A stretch of DNA of 58,652 bases, from assembly GCA_035550975.1 (NCBI GenBank), contig DASZOC010000070.1, positions 1 to 58,652 on the forward strand, written 5' to 3'. A program made the translations under genes and the position numbers. The stretch's first letter is position 1; each line of letters opens with the position of its first letter. Below are positions 17,886-26,702 of this stretch, piece after piece. This stretch comes from DASZOC01 sp035550975 (GTDB lineage: Bacteria > Actinomycetota > CADDZG01 > WHSQ01). Below the pieces are notes generated by a model that was not told where the DNA came from, did no database searches, and saw only the letters and a program-made list of their open reading frames with translations.

Positions 17886-18676
17886 CGCTGCAGTCGCTGG
17901 GCGCGCGATCGCCGAAAGACGATGTCGAGCGCCGCATCGTGTCTCTGGCACCGTGGTTCCACAACCTCCGGCTCCCGACCGGCCACGAGACCGCGCCCGA
18001 CCATCCGCTGGGCGACTTCCCGAGGTTCAAATGGGACCAGATCGCGCCCCACCTCCCCGACGACCTTCACGGGTGGAGTGCCCTGGACATCGGGTGCAAC
18101 GCCGGGTTCTATTCGTTCGAACTGGCGGCGCGTGGAGCCGACGTGCTGGGGATCGATCACGACGAGCATTACCTCGAGCAGGCACGCTGGGCGGCAGACG
18201 TCGTTGGTGCATCGGATCGCGTCCGCTTCGAACGCCTTGGGATCTACGACCTGCCCGACCTCCGCGAGACCTTCGATCTCGTGTTGTTCATGGGCGTCCT
18301 GTACCACCTGCGCTACCCGCTGCTGGCGTTGGACCTGGTCGCGCAGAAGACGCGCAAGCTGATGGTCTTCCAAACGCTGACGATGCCCGGCGACGAGACG
18401 ACGATCGCACCGCCCGACCTCGATCTCGATCAGCGAGACCGGCTAACCGAACCGGGGTGGCCGAAGATGGCGTTCATCGAGCGCCGTCTGGCCGGCGACC
18501 CGACGAACTGGTGGGCCCCGAACCACGCCGCGGTGGATGCGATGATGCGATCCTGCGGCATGAGCGTCGTCGCGCGCCCGGGACACGAGATCTATCTGTG
18601 CAAGCCGCGCGAGGGCCTGCCGGCGGAGGTCGAGGCAGAGCTCGCCGCCGCGCTACGCGGAAGAACGCAACGATGA
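17882..18676 (+). CDS. SAM-dependent methyltransferase, CmoB-like (TIGR04290 type)
   Basis: 264 residues. The class I SAM-binding motif DIGCNAGFY is at 69-77, and acidic D-H-D residues follow at the end of strand 2 (GIDHDEHY). The WFHNLRLPTG segment at 25-34 and the overall layout recall CmoB-type methyltransferases, but it lies in a glycosyltransferase operon, which matches the uncharacterised TIGR04290 family rather than a tRNA enzyme. A small-molecule or sugar methylation is therefore more likely than tRNA modification. Its ATG overlaps the preceding stop. Confidence 0.86.
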   Translation: MTLQSLGARSPKDDVERRIVSLAPWFHNLRLPTGHETAPDHPLGDFPRFKWDQIAPHLPDDLHGWSALDIGCNAGFYSFELAARGADVLGIDHDEHYLEQARWAADVVGASDRVRFERLGIYDLPDLRETFDLVLFMGVLYHLRYPLLALDLVAQKTRKLMVFQTLTMPGDETTIAPPDLDLDQRDRLTEPGWPKMAFIERRLAGDPTNWWAPNHAAVDAMMRSCGMSVVARPGHEIYLCKPREGLPAEVEAELAAALRGRTQR

Positions 18677-18692
18677 GGAAGGGGGTGCTCTC

Positions 18693-20012
18693 GTGCAGAT
18701 AGGGATCATCGGAGCCGGCCACGTCGGGCTCGTGAGCGCCGCATGCTTCGCGCGGATCGGTCACGACGTGGTCGCGGTCGACGCGGTGGCGGAGAAGATC
18801 GACGGCCTGAAACGGGGGCAGATGCCGTTCTTCGAGCCGGACCTCGAGGATCTCGTGCAGGAGGGTGTGGAGTCCGGCCGACTTCGGTTCTCGCACGATA
18901 TGCGGGATGCGCTGACCGAGGCGGACGCGGTGTTCATCTGCGTGGGAACGCCGGGGATGCCGTCCGGCGAGGCCGACCTCAGTCAGGTCGAAGGTGTGGC
19001 GCATGACCTCGCGCGTCTCCTCAACGGCCGCCCTGTGGTGCTCGTAGAGAAGAGCACCGTTCCCGCCACGACGGGCCGGAGGCTGTCGGCGATGCTGAAG
19101 ATGCTCGGCATCAAGGGCATCGACGTCGTGTCGAACCCGGAGTTCCTCCGCGAGGGCTCCGCCGTACAGGACACACTCGAACCCGACCGGATCGTGATCG
19201 GTTCCGAATCGGAACGTGCGACAGAGCTGCTGCTCGATATCTACCGCCCGATCATCGAGTCGTCGGGGTGCGGCGTCGTCGTGACCGACGTCCAGACGGC
19301 GGAGCTCATCAAGCATGCCTCGAACGCGTTCCTCGCGACGAAGATCTCGTTCATCAACGCTGTCGCCGACATCTGTGAAGCCACCGGAGCCGACGTCCAG
19401 ACCGTTGCAACGGGTGTCGGGCTCGATCATCGGATCAGTGTCGACTTCTTGCAGGCGGGGATCGGCTACGGAGGATCCTGCTTCCCTAAGGACATCGCGG
19501 CTTTCATCGCTCTCGGGCAGAGTCTCGGTGTCGACGTCGATCTGCTGCGCGACGTGCAGAAGATCAACCAGGCGCGACCGGGACGCCTGGTCGCGAAGTT
19601 GCGCGAGCAGCTATGGCACCTAAAGGGCAAGCGGATAGCGATCCTGGGGCTGGCGTTCAAGCCGGGGACCGACGACCTACGGGAGGCGCCGGCGCTCGTC
19701 GTGGTCGAGCAGTTGCTGGCTGAAGGCGCGTCGGTCGTCGCGTACGACCCCGTCGCCATGCCGGCTGCGAAGGAGGTCTTGCACGGGTCGGTGGAGTTCG
19801 CCGACTCGGCCCTCGATGCCATCGACGGCGCGCACGCGGCGGTGTTCGTCACCGAGTGGCCCGAGTTTGCGGAGCTGCCTCCTCGCGAGATCGCATCCCG
19901 GTTGCGGTTCCCGATCGTCGTTGACGGAAGGAACCTCTTCGACCTCGCGGCGATGCGGGATGCAGGTCTCAACTACACGTCCGTGGGACGGGTCCCCGTA
20001 AGAACCGAGTGA
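18693..20012 (+). CDS. UDP-glucose 6-dehydrogenase-type nucleotide-sugar dehydrogenase
   Basis: 439 residues, the usual length for UDP-glucose dehydrogenase (UDP-glucose to UDP-glucuronate, two NAD+). The Rossmann motif GAGHVG is at 7-12, the NPEFLREGSA block near 150 binds substrate, and the catalytic Cys lies in GGSCFPKD (about C263). The start GTG 18693 is 16 bp after the methyltransferase stop, behind a GGGGG ribosome-binding run. It is the last rightward gene of the operon and faces the GH1 gene with a 19-bp gap. UDP-glucose is the likely substrate, but UDP-ManNAc and related sugars are not excluded. Confidence 0.93.
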   Translation: MQIGIIGAGHVGLVSAACFARIGHDVVAVDAVAEKIDGLKRGQMPFFEPDLEDLVQEGVESGRLRFSHDMRDALTEADAVFICVGTPGMPSGEADLSQVEGVAHDLARLLNGRPVVLVEKSTVPATTGRRLSAMLKMLGIKGIDVVSNPEFLREGSAVQDTLEPDRIVIGSESERATELLLDIYRPIIESSGCGVVVTDVQTAELIKHASNAFLATKISFINAVADICEATGADVQTVATGVGLDHRISVDFLQAGIGYGGSCFPKDIAAFIALGQSLGVDVDLLRDVQKINQARPGRLVAKLREQLWHLKGKRIAILGLAFKPGTDDLREAPALVVVEQLLAEGASVVAYDPVAMPAAKEVLHGSVEFADSALDAIDGAHAAVFVTEWPEFAELPPREIASRLRFPIVVDGRNLFDLAAMRDAGLNYTSVGRVPVRTE

Positions 20013-20031
20013 TCGCGCACGAGCCGCCGCG

Positions 20032-21201
20032 CTAGGCGCGTCTCGCGCTCGCAATATCGCCGAGGAACCGGCCGCTCCGCTTGACCGTCCTCTTCTGGGT
20101 GTCGCGGTCGACGGCGACCAAGCCGAACTTCGGCCCATAGCCGTGATGCCATTCGAAGTTGTCCAAGGCGCTCCAGTAGTAGAAGCCGCGCATGTCGATC
20201 CCGTCCGACACGCATTGATCGATCTCGTGGATCGCTGCCTCGATGAACGCTTCACGGCGCGTGTCGTCGTTCGTGCCGATCCCGACCTCGGTCACGATCA
20301 CCGGGCGTTCGGTCAGCTCGGCGGCTCGCCTGACGGTCGCGCCGACGGCAGACGGATAGAACTCATAGCCCATGGCCGTCAGCTCGACGCCGTCCTCCAC
20401 GTCCATGAACCCGTCCGGCCCGACGCGGTGGCGGGTGTAGGTGTTGACGCCGATGTAGTCGTCGCTTCGCGCGCTGGCCAAGAAGACGTCCTCGCGCAGC
20501 GACCTGATCTGTCCGAGCTCCGCATCACCGCCTTCGACCAGATGCCAGTCGGCCATCGCGACGGCGATCCCTACCGGTGCGTCCGTGTGCTCGTGGATGA
20601 CGTCCCGCGCTGCTTCGTGCGCCGCGATGAAGTTATGCGTCGCCGCCATGCGTGCTTCTGGATCGCGCTTGCCGGGCGGGAACACCGCGTCGGCGTAGCC
20701 GAGCAGCGGCGGCATGTTCGGCTCGTTGATGGTGACGACGAGGTCGATGTCGGAGCCGAGGGAGCGCGCGGTGTGTTCACAGAAGCGGGCGAACAGCTCG
20801 GCGACCCGCGGGTTCTCCCATCCACCACCGTCGGCCACCCAGCGCGGGTTCGTGAAGTGATGAAACGAGACTGCCGTCACGAGGTCGTGTTCGTGACACG
20901 CGGTGAGGACGTCGGAGTAATGGGCTATCGCTTCTTCCGAGAAATCGTTCGGGCGCGGCTCGATACGCGACCACTCGATCGAGAAGCGGAAGGAGTTCAG
21001 GCCTAGACCCGCGAGCAGGGCGATGTCTTCCTCGTAACGGTTGTAGTGATCGCACGCGTCCCCGGAGACCTCGACGCACGCGCCGGTCTTCTCCCATTGC
21101 GTCCAGTCGTTGTCCTGGTTGCCTTCGACCTGGTGCGCAGACGTGGCGGCACCCCAGAGGAACCGGTCGGGAAAGCGGGGGGCTCGGGATCCCAGGTTCA
21201 C
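20032..21201 (-). CDS. Glycoside hydrolase family 1 (beta-glucosidase-like)
   Basis: 389 residues with the start at GTG 21201, whose bases overlap the stop of the upstream polymerase gene (GTGA); a longer upstream ATG at 21237 would run deep into that gene. The acid/base Glu is in TINEPN (about E160) and the nucleophile in VTEVG (about E305), where most GH1 have TENG. The N-terminal FLWGAATSAHQVEG and C-terminal YYWSALDNFEW signatures are clear. It is shorter than typical 440-470-residue GH1 enzymes and has no signal peptide. Third gene of an operon with DNA repair enzymes, although a glycan role with the convergent sugar operon makes more sense. Confidence 0.9.
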   Translation of the reverse strand: MNLGSRAPRFPDRFLWGAATSAHQVEGNQDNDWTQWEKTGACVEVSGDACDHYNRYEEDIALLAGLGLNSFRFSIEWSRIEPRPNDFSEEAIAHYSDVLTACHEHDLVTAVSFHHFTNPRWVADGGGWENPRVAELFARFCEHTARSLGSDIDLVVTINEPNMPPLLGYADAVFPPGKRDPEARMAATHNFIAAHEAARDVIHEHTDAPVGIAVAMADWHLVEGGDAELGQIRSLREDVFLASARSDDYIGVNTYTRHRVGPDGFMDVEDGVELTAMGYEFYPSAVGATVRRAAELTERPVIVTEVGIGTNDDTRREAFIEAAIHEIDQCVSDGIDMRGFYYWSALDNFEWHHGYGPKFGLVAVDRDTQKRTVKRSGRFLGDIASARRA

Positions 21202-22109
21202 GACAGTCGCTGGTCCGTGTGCCACAGGTCTGCCCATGGGTCACCGCCGCCGCTGAGGCGCTGCAGCGCGCGGCTCGGAACGAACAGCAGCGCGGCTTCT
21301 CCCGCGTCGCCGGCGTTCTCGACCTCTTCCCACCGCAAGGGGACCGACACGAGAGGGACGCCCATGAGCCGCACCGAGTACGGCGCGGGTATCGACTTAT
21401 ATGCCCCGTTCTGTTGCCAGTCGACGAAGACCCTTCCCCCGCGATCGCCCCGTGCCATGCGGTCCGTCACGCGGCCCGAGGTCTCGGCGACGAGCTGCTC
21501 GGCGATCCCACGCGCGAACGACCGAGTCTCATCGAACGTGGTCGGCGGCGACAACGGAACGACGACGTGCATACCCACCCCACCGGATGTCTTGACGAAG
21601 GATGTGAGGCCGCAACCGTCGAGATGGCGCCGCAGCGTCAGCGCGACTTCGCAGCACTCGACCAGACCGACGTCGGGACCGGGGTCGAGGTCGAAGACGA
21701 CGCTGGTGGGAGCAGCGAGATCGCCGCAGCGCACGAGCAGCGGATGGAACTCGATGCAGCCGAGGTTCACCAGCCACAGCAGCGTCGCGTCGTCGTCGAC
21801 GACGCAGTAGTTCCACACACGTTCGCCTTTCGCGGCCGGAACCGGCACCGTACGAGCCCACGGCGCCACGCTCGGGCACTCCGTCTGGTACCACCACGGG
21901 CGCGTCGTTCCTTCCGGCGCACGCTTGAGCGTCACGGGCCGGTCCGCGAGATGGGGAACGAGGACCTCCGCGACCTCGACGTAGTACGCGGCGAGATCGC
22001 GTTTCGTGAAGCCGATATCGGGCCACAACACGCGTCCCGGCGTCGTGATCGTGACCTGACGGCCCGCCGCGTCGATAGACAACGCGGCGGCGTCTTCGAC
22101 CGCGCTCAC
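21198..22109 (-). CDS. LigD-type polymerase domain protein (archaeo-eukaryotic primase family)
   Basis: 303 residues, stand-alone polymerase/primase like the LigD PolDom used in bacterial end joining to fill gaps with ribonucleotides. Metal-binding D140 and D142 lie in FDLDPGPD, followed by SGGVGMHVVVPL and a late Asp in VFVDWQQN. GTG 22109 overlaps the ligase stop (GTGA); the open frame extends further upstream inside the ligase gene, but that part is a shadow. No nuclease domain is fused, and no Ku gene is in the window. Confidence 0.92.
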   Translation of the reverse strand: MSAVEDAAALSIDAAGRQVTITTPGRVLWPDIGFTKRDLAAYYVEVAEVLVPHLADRPVTLKRAPEGTTRPWWYQTECPSVAPWARTVPVPAAKGERVWNYCVVDDDATLLWLVNLGCIEFHPLLVRCGDLAAPTSVVFDLDPGPDVGLVECCEVALTLRRHLDGCGLTSFVKTSGGVGMHVVVPLSPPTTFDETRSFARGIAEQLVAETSGRVTDRMARGDRGGRVFVDWQQNGAYKSIPAPYSVRLMGVPLVSVPLRWEEVENAGDAGEAALLFVPSRALQRLSGGGDPWADLWHTDQRLS

Positions 22110-23140
22110 GGCTGCGACACGGTGTGTGTCTGGAGCTGGTCGTAGGTGCACGACCGCGGTGATCGGTCGGGGCGCCAGCGCCGGAAGCGGGCGGGATGGC
22201 GGAAGCGGTACCGCTCGAGGTGCTCGTACGCCACCTCGCACACGAGCTCGGGACGGAGCGGCACCCACGTGAGCTCGCCACCGTCGGACCATGCGCTCGC
22301 TGCACCGGGGAGGCGCCCGAGGGGGCCGCGCGGGAGGTTGAACCCGTCGGCCCACGGATGCCCGTCGAGGTCGGTGACGTAGCCGTCGACGACAGCGCTC
22401 AGCTCGTCCCGCTTCGGCGCGGAGAACGAGGTTGCGAGCCCCACGTGCCGGAGGACGTCGCCGTCGAACAGCCCGAGAAGGAGCGACCCGACGTTGCCCG
22501 TGTGGTGCAGCCTGAATCCCGCTACGACGCAGTCGGCGGTCCGCTCCAGCTTCACCTTCGTCATCGCGCGCTTGCCGGGGTGATACCGCAGGTCGGGCGA
22601 CTTCACGACGACGCCGTCGATGCCGTTGCCCTCGTGCATCCATGACTGAGCTACATCCGGGTCATCCGTCGTCGGCGTCAGCCGGAGCCGATCGGGCGCG
22701 TCTTGCATCGTGTGTTCCAGGAGCTCGCGACGCCGCCGGAACGGTTCGTCCCTAACATCGCTGGAACCGACGGCGAGGATGTCGAACGCGACAAGGCATG
22801 CCGGTGTCTCCTGCCGGAGGCGCTCCACCCGCGACGCCGCAGGATGCAGACGCGCCAGCAGCGCGGAGAAATCCGGCTCGCCGGACTGCGTCGCGATGAT
22901 CTCGCCGTCGATGACGAACCTCTGCTGCCGCAGAGTGCGTAGTGCGTCGACGAGCTCGGGGAAGTAGCGCCCGAGAGGACTCTGGTTCCGGCTCTGCAAC
23001 TCCACGTCGTCTCGGTCGCGGAAGACCACACAGCGAAAGCCGTCCCACTTCGGTTCGTAGATCAACCCTTGGTCGCGCGGAAGGTCGCGGGCGAGCTTCG
23101 CAAGCATCGGCGCGATGGGGGGTGACAGCGGAAGGTCCAT
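22106..23140 (-). CDS. ATP-dependent DNA ligase (LigC-like)
   Basis: 344 residues, nick-sealing ligase. The adenylated lysine is K31 in EPKWDG, followed by FVIDGEI (motif III), FDILAVG (motif IIIa), a GIDGVVVKSP motif IV segment and a VKLERTADCVV motif V segment. A C-terminal OB domain reaches about residue 320. It lacks the polymerase and nuclease modules of full LigD. The ATG at 23140 has AGGAG four bases upstream. It is first in the leftward operon with the polymerase and GH1 genes, and divergent from the 6-phosphogluconate dehydrogenase gene 71 bp away. Confidence 0.92.
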   Translation of the reverse strand: MDLPLSPPIAPMLAKLARDLPRDQGLIYEPKWDGFRCVVFRDRDDVELQSRNQSPLGRYFPELVDALRTLRQQRFVIDGEIIATQSGEPDFSALLARLHPAASRVERLRQETPACLVAFDILAVGSSDVRDEPFRRRRELLEHTMQDAPDRLRLTPTTDDPDVAQSWMHEGNGIDGVVVKSPDLRYHPGKRAMTKVKLERTADCVVAGFRLHHTGNVGSLLLGLFDGDVLRHVGLATSFSAPKRDELSAVVDGYVTDLDGHPWADGFNLPRGPLGRLPGAASAWSDGGELTWVPLRPELVCEVAYEHLERYRFRHPARFRRWRPDRSPRSCTYDQLQTHTVSQP

Positions 23141-23211
23141 GGGGCTCCTGTATTGCTTCCCGTTCGACAGGCGCCGTCAAACAGGTGCAGTCGGGAGGCT
23201 AACCTCGGTTC

Positions 23212-24114
23212 GTGCGTATAGGGATGGTGGGTCTCGGCCGGATGGGCGCGAACATGACCCTGCGCCTGACGAGGGACCACCACGAGGTCGTTGGTTTCGA
23301 CAGGAATCCCGACGTCACCGCGGCTGCTGCCGCTGCGGACGGTGTCATGGCGGCAGATTCGCTGGACGATCTGGTCGCGCGGCTCACGCCGCCACGGGTC
23401 GTGTGGGTCATGGTGCCCGCAGGCGCGCCGACGGGGGAGACCCTCGAAGAGCTGCGGCGCCTGTTGGACAGCGGGGACACGATCGTCGACGGCGGCAACT
23501 CACGCTACTCAGACAGCATCGCGAGGGCGCAGGAAGCGTCGACCTACGGGCTCACGCTCCTCGACGTGGGAACGTCCGGAGGGACGCACGGTCTCAGCGA
23601 GGGCTATTGCCTCATGGTCGGAGGCGACCGACGCGCCTTCGAGCGCGTCGAGCCTGTGTTCGCTTCGTTGGCTGCAGCTGGTGGGTACGCGCACGTCGGC
23701 CCGAGCGGCGCCGGCCATTTCACGAAGATGGTCCACAACGGGATCGAGTACGCGTTGATGCAGGCCTACGGCGAGGGTTTCGAGCTACTCGACGACAGTG
23801 ACCTGGAGCTGGACACGGCGCAGATCGCCGAGCTGTGGCGCAACGGGAGCGTGATCCGCTCGTGGCTGCTCGACCTCGTGGCGTCCGCACTCGCTCGCGA
23901 TCACCGTCTGGAAGACGTCGCGCCGTGGATCGAAGATTCGGGCGAAGGTCGCTGGACGCTCCGCTACGCGATCGATCGAGCGGTGCCGGTTCCGACGATC
24001 GCGACCGCGCTGTTCGCTCGATTCGCGTCGCGGCAGGACGTGTCTTTCGCAGGCAAGCTGATCGCCGCGCTGCGCAAGGAGTTCGGGGGACACGCGACAC
24101 GCAAACCTTCATGA
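23212..24114 (+). CDS. gnd: 6-phosphogluconate dehydrogenase, short (decarboxylating) type
   Basis: 300 residues, the short bacterial form. It oxidises 6-phosphogluconate to ribulose 5-phosphate and CO2. The cofactor motif GLGRMG is at 7-12, GGNSRYSDS near 98, the substrate block GTSGG near 121 and catalytic Lys in HFTKMVHNGIEYALMQAY (about 168-185). Start is GTG 23212 with GGGAGG upstream. The stop overlaps the PfkB kinase start (ATGA). The short form often prefers NAD+, which is family knowledge rather than seen here. Confidence 0.92.
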   Translation: MRIGMVGLGRMGANMTLRLTRDHHEVVGFDRNPDVTAAAAAADGVMAADSLDDLVARLTPPRVVWVMVPAGAPTGETLEELRRLLDSGDTIVDGGNSRYSDSIARAQEASTYGLTLLDVGTSGGTHGLSEGYCLMVGGDRRAFERVEPVFASLAAAGGYAHVGPSGAGHFTKMVHNGIEYALMQAYGEGFELLDDSDLELDTAQIAELWRNGSVIRSWLLDLVASALARDHRLEDVAPWIEDSGEGRWTLRYAIDRAVPVPTIATALFARFASRQDVSFAGKLIAALRKEFGGHATRKPS

Positions 24115-24959
24115 CCGGACGGTCCACTACGAAACCCGTTGTCATCGGTCATGTCGAGTGGTCACAGCTGATCGCCGCGAACGATTTCCCTGCGACGGGC
24201 CAGATCGTAGAGAGCTCGAGGTGGGACCAGTTCCCGGCGGGGGGAGCCTGTGTCGCGGCCGTCCAGCTGGCAAAGCTCGCGGGCGGCTGTGACTTCTTCA
24301 CCGCGGTCGGCGCGGACGAGTGGGGGAGTCGTTCGGTCCGCGAGCTCGAGCGCCTCGCCGTCACAGTGCATGCGGCGCAACGCGATGCTCCGACGCGGAA
24401 GGCACTGGTGCTGACACAACCGGAGAACGAACGAACGATCATCGTCCACGGTGAGCGGCATTTCCCTCGCCATGACGATCCGCTTCCGTGGGATCTGCTG
24501 AGCTCGGCCGATTGCGCCCTGGTCACGGCGGCCGACGACGGTGTGCTGAGAGCCGCGCGCGGTGCGGGGGTCCTGATCCTGACGGCGCGAGCGCTGGTGG
24601 ATCCATTGCCGATTGACGTCGATGCCGTCGTCGGTAGCGCGACCGACACCGCAGAGACGCTTGCCCCCGACCTCCTCGACCGCGTTGGCCTCGTCGTGAG
24701 GACCCGGGGCCGCGACGGCGGGACCTTTACGTCGCGCGATGGGTCCACCGGCGCTTTTCGTGCGCCCCCGCTCGCGGCTCCCGTCGTGGACACGTACGGA
24801 GCCGGCGATTCGTTCGCCGCCGGCTTGACCTTTGCCCTCACCCGAGGCCTGTCTGATCGCGACGCCGTCGACTTCGCCGCCCGATGTGGAGCCGCAGTCC
24901 TAGCCGCGGCCGGTCCCTACGAAGCCCAGCTGACCGCAAGCGCCTTCACGCCCAGCTGA
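24111..24959 (+). CDS. PfkB-family carbohydrate kinase
   Basis: 282 residues, ribokinase-like. The C-terminal signature DTYGAGDSFAAGLTFAL (about 226-242) contains the catalytic Asp and anion hole, and an N-terminal substrate-binding GGACVAAVQLAKL block is near 44. ATG 24111 overlaps the gnd stop, so the two are coupled. A kinase for gluconate, a keto-sugar acid or ribose feeding the neighbouring dehydrogenase is a sensible guess but not shown. Confidence 0.88.
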   Translation: MTGRSTTKPVVIGHVEWSQLIAANDFPATGQIVESSRWDQFPAGGACVAAVQLAKLAGGCDFFTAVGADEWGSRSVRELERLAVTVHAAQRDAPTRKALVLTQPENERTIIVHGERHFPRHDDPLPWDLLSSADCALVTAADDGVLRAARGAGVLILTARALVDPLPIDVDAVVGSATDTAETLAPDLLDRVGLVVRTRGRDGGTFTSRDGSTGAFRAPPLAAPVVDTYGAGDSFAAGLTFALTRGLSDRDAVDFAARCGAAVLAAAGPYEAQLTASAFTPS

Positions 24960-25046
24960 CCCAAGTCGATCGACAGGCAACCGATCGACCCCGCGTCAGT
25001 CTGTTAAGTGTGCACGAGGCCGCAGTAGCGACGGATGTGACGTGAG

Positions 25047-25910
25047 ATGCGAGTGAGGGTCCGGTATTCGCGCGTGTCGTTCGCGGGGGTGCTGGTGACC
25101 GTGGTTCTGGTGGGCTGTGACCAGCAACCGACGGTGCCGAGCGCGCAGCGGTCGCCTGAAGCCGAGGCATCTGCAACGCCTAGCCCCAACCTCATACCGA
25201 TCGAGGCCCGCAGCTGTCGCGGGCTGCACGTGCCTACCGATCGCGAGGTCAACACGAACCTCGACCGCGAGGGGGGCATCCTCGAGTTCGACTACTACGT
25301 CGCTCGCCTTCAACGCAGTCGCGTCATCGCCATCCGCTACAGAGACGATCCGTGGTGCGGCCGAAATCCTGAGACGCGCCGCCTGATCCAGCACGTCCGT
25401 GCCGGCCGCGAGGTCGTCGAATGCCTAGATCTTCCCGACAGGCCGCCGGACGCGATGGTTCGTGTCGACCTGTGGTTCGGCGACAGTAGCGACGAGTCGG
25501 CTATCGCTCCTTTATTGGTCGTTCAGCGCGATATCGAGCCAACCGATGCCATTGCCGCGGCCACGCTGGGCGCGTGGATCGAAGGCCCCACGAAAGAAGA
25601 GAAAGAAGCCGGCGCGATCGCGTCGGCCCCCGAAGGTTCGAAGCTAATCGGGATAGATATCCACGACGGGACGGCCGTCGTCGACCTGAACGAGGCGTTC
25701 GAACGCAGCGGAGCTGGGACGATCTACGAGGGAGCGATCCTCGAGCAACTGGCCGGCATCATCACGCAGTTCGAGACCGTGGACCGAGCTCTGCTCAAGA
25801 TCGAGGGGCGGTTCCAGGACGGCTACATGGGTCACGGCTTCATGGTCGACGAAGAGCATCCCCTAGAGAAACCCGCAAAGAACAGATACCGCGTCGCGCC
25901 CCAGTGCTGA
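25047..25910 (+). CDS. GerMN-domain lipoprotein
   Basis: 287 residues. A type II signal peptide ends in lipobox LVGC (C24), followed by a low-complexity Ser/Pro/Ala linker. The C-terminal half (about 150-270) has the GerMN pattern, with LGAWIEGPTKEEKEAGAIAS, GSKLIGIDIHDGTAVVDLNEAF and a QLAGIITQF helix, as in sporulation protein GerM and actinobacterial LpqB-type lipoproteins. Residues 50-140 carry three Cys and are unassigned. Start ATG 25047 lacks a strong ribosome-binding site. Single gene, convergent with the Erm-like gene 18 bp away. Confidence 0.82.
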   Translation: MRVRVRYSRVSFAGVLVTVVLVGCDQQPTVPSAQRSPEAEASATPSPNLIPIEARSCRGLHVPTDREVNTNLDREGGILEFDYYVARLQRSRVIAIRYRDDPWCGRNPETRRLIQHVRAGREVVECLDLPDRPPDAMVRVDLWFGDSSDESAIAPLLVVQRDIEPTDAIAAATLGAWIEGPTKEEKEAGAIASAPEGSKLIGIDIHDGTAVVDLNEAFERSGAGTIYEGAILEQLAGIITQFETVDRALLKIEGRFQDGYMGHGFMVDEEHPLEKPAKNRYRVAPQC

Positions 25911-25928
25911 GCCTGAAACTGGGGCGGG

Positions 25929-26702
25929 TCACTCCGCGATTGCCCGGTAGAGGGCGACCCACTGCTGAACGTCGAGCTTGGCGGGAGAAGCACCTAATGG
26001 AAACCGAAGCTGCGTCGATAGGTGATGGAGCCGTCGGTCGTGGACGAACGGTTTCATCGCCGTCCTGACGTCGCGAGCGCTCCAAGCGTTGCGCGCGAAC
26101 TGGGCGAACCCGACTGCTTCGCGATCCGGGAGTAACGGCGTTGTCTTTTTCGAAATCGTGAGGACTGCTGCGTCTACCGAGGGGCGAGGTCTAAACGCAC
26201 TGGACGGGATGCGCTTACCCATGCTGAAGTCCCACCAGGGTGCCCAGCAGAGATTCAACAAATTGCGACTCCGGGCTCGCTTGATCGCGGCGCCGTGTTG
26301 GACGATGAGATCAGCTCGTCGCATGTGACTTCCGGCGACGTCCAGAACGTTGCGGAGAAGGCGGGTGGTCTTGTCGAACGGGACGTTTCCGAACAGGCGG
26401 AACTCATCAGCAGGACGCGGGAGGTCGAAGAAGTCGCCAGCCGCGACTATCACCGCGTCCTCGTGGGAGAACCGACGGACGAGGCCTATCGCCAGTGAGG
26501 GGTCAACCTCGACTGCGATTACCAAGGCAGCACGCCCCACCAACTCATTCGTCAGCATGCCGTGGCCGGCTCCGACCTCGATGACGAGGTCGGACGAGGA
26601 AAGGTTGACTCGATCTACGAGAGAAGCGGCGAGCTTAGGACTCCTGAGAAAGTGTTGACCGAGCCACTCGTTGGACCTGTGCTCCGCAGCGCGCCGGTCC
26701 AT
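25929..26702 (-). CDS. erm: Erm-family 23S rRNA adenine N6-methyltransferase
   Basis: 257 residues. Predicted to dimethylate or monomethylate A2058 of 23S rRNA, giving macrolide-lincosamide-streptogramin B resistance. The Erm-type opening GQHFL is at 15-19, SAM motif EVGAGHGML at 42-50, and catalytic motif NVPF at 106-109 (KsgA/RsmA would have NLPY). Length and C-terminal domain match Erm. The start is ATG 26702; an in-frame TGA lies just upstream, so it cannot begin earlier. The start has a weak ribosome-binding site and overlaps a short ORF with a strong one (see leader entry), pointing to translational control. Confidence 0.88.
   Translation of the reverse strand: MDRRAAEHRSNEWLGQHFLRSPKLAASLVDRVNLSSSDLVIEVGAGHGMLTNELVGRAALVIAVEVDPSLAIGLVRRFSHEDAVIVAAGDFFDLPRPADEFRLFGNVPFDKTTRLLRNVLDVAGSHMRRADLIVQHGAAIKRARSRNLLNLCWAPWWDFSMGKRIPSSAFRPRPSVDAAVLTISKKTTPLLPDREAVGFAQFARNAWSARDVRTAMKPFVHDRRLHHLSTQLRFPLGASPAKLDVQQWVALYRAIAE

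Noticed and set aside
24965..24989. 8-bp inverted repeat GTCGATCG/CGATCGAC after the PfkB kinase gene as a terminator
   Set aside because: The stem is short, has no T-tract and consists of a self-complementary motif common in high-GC DNA.
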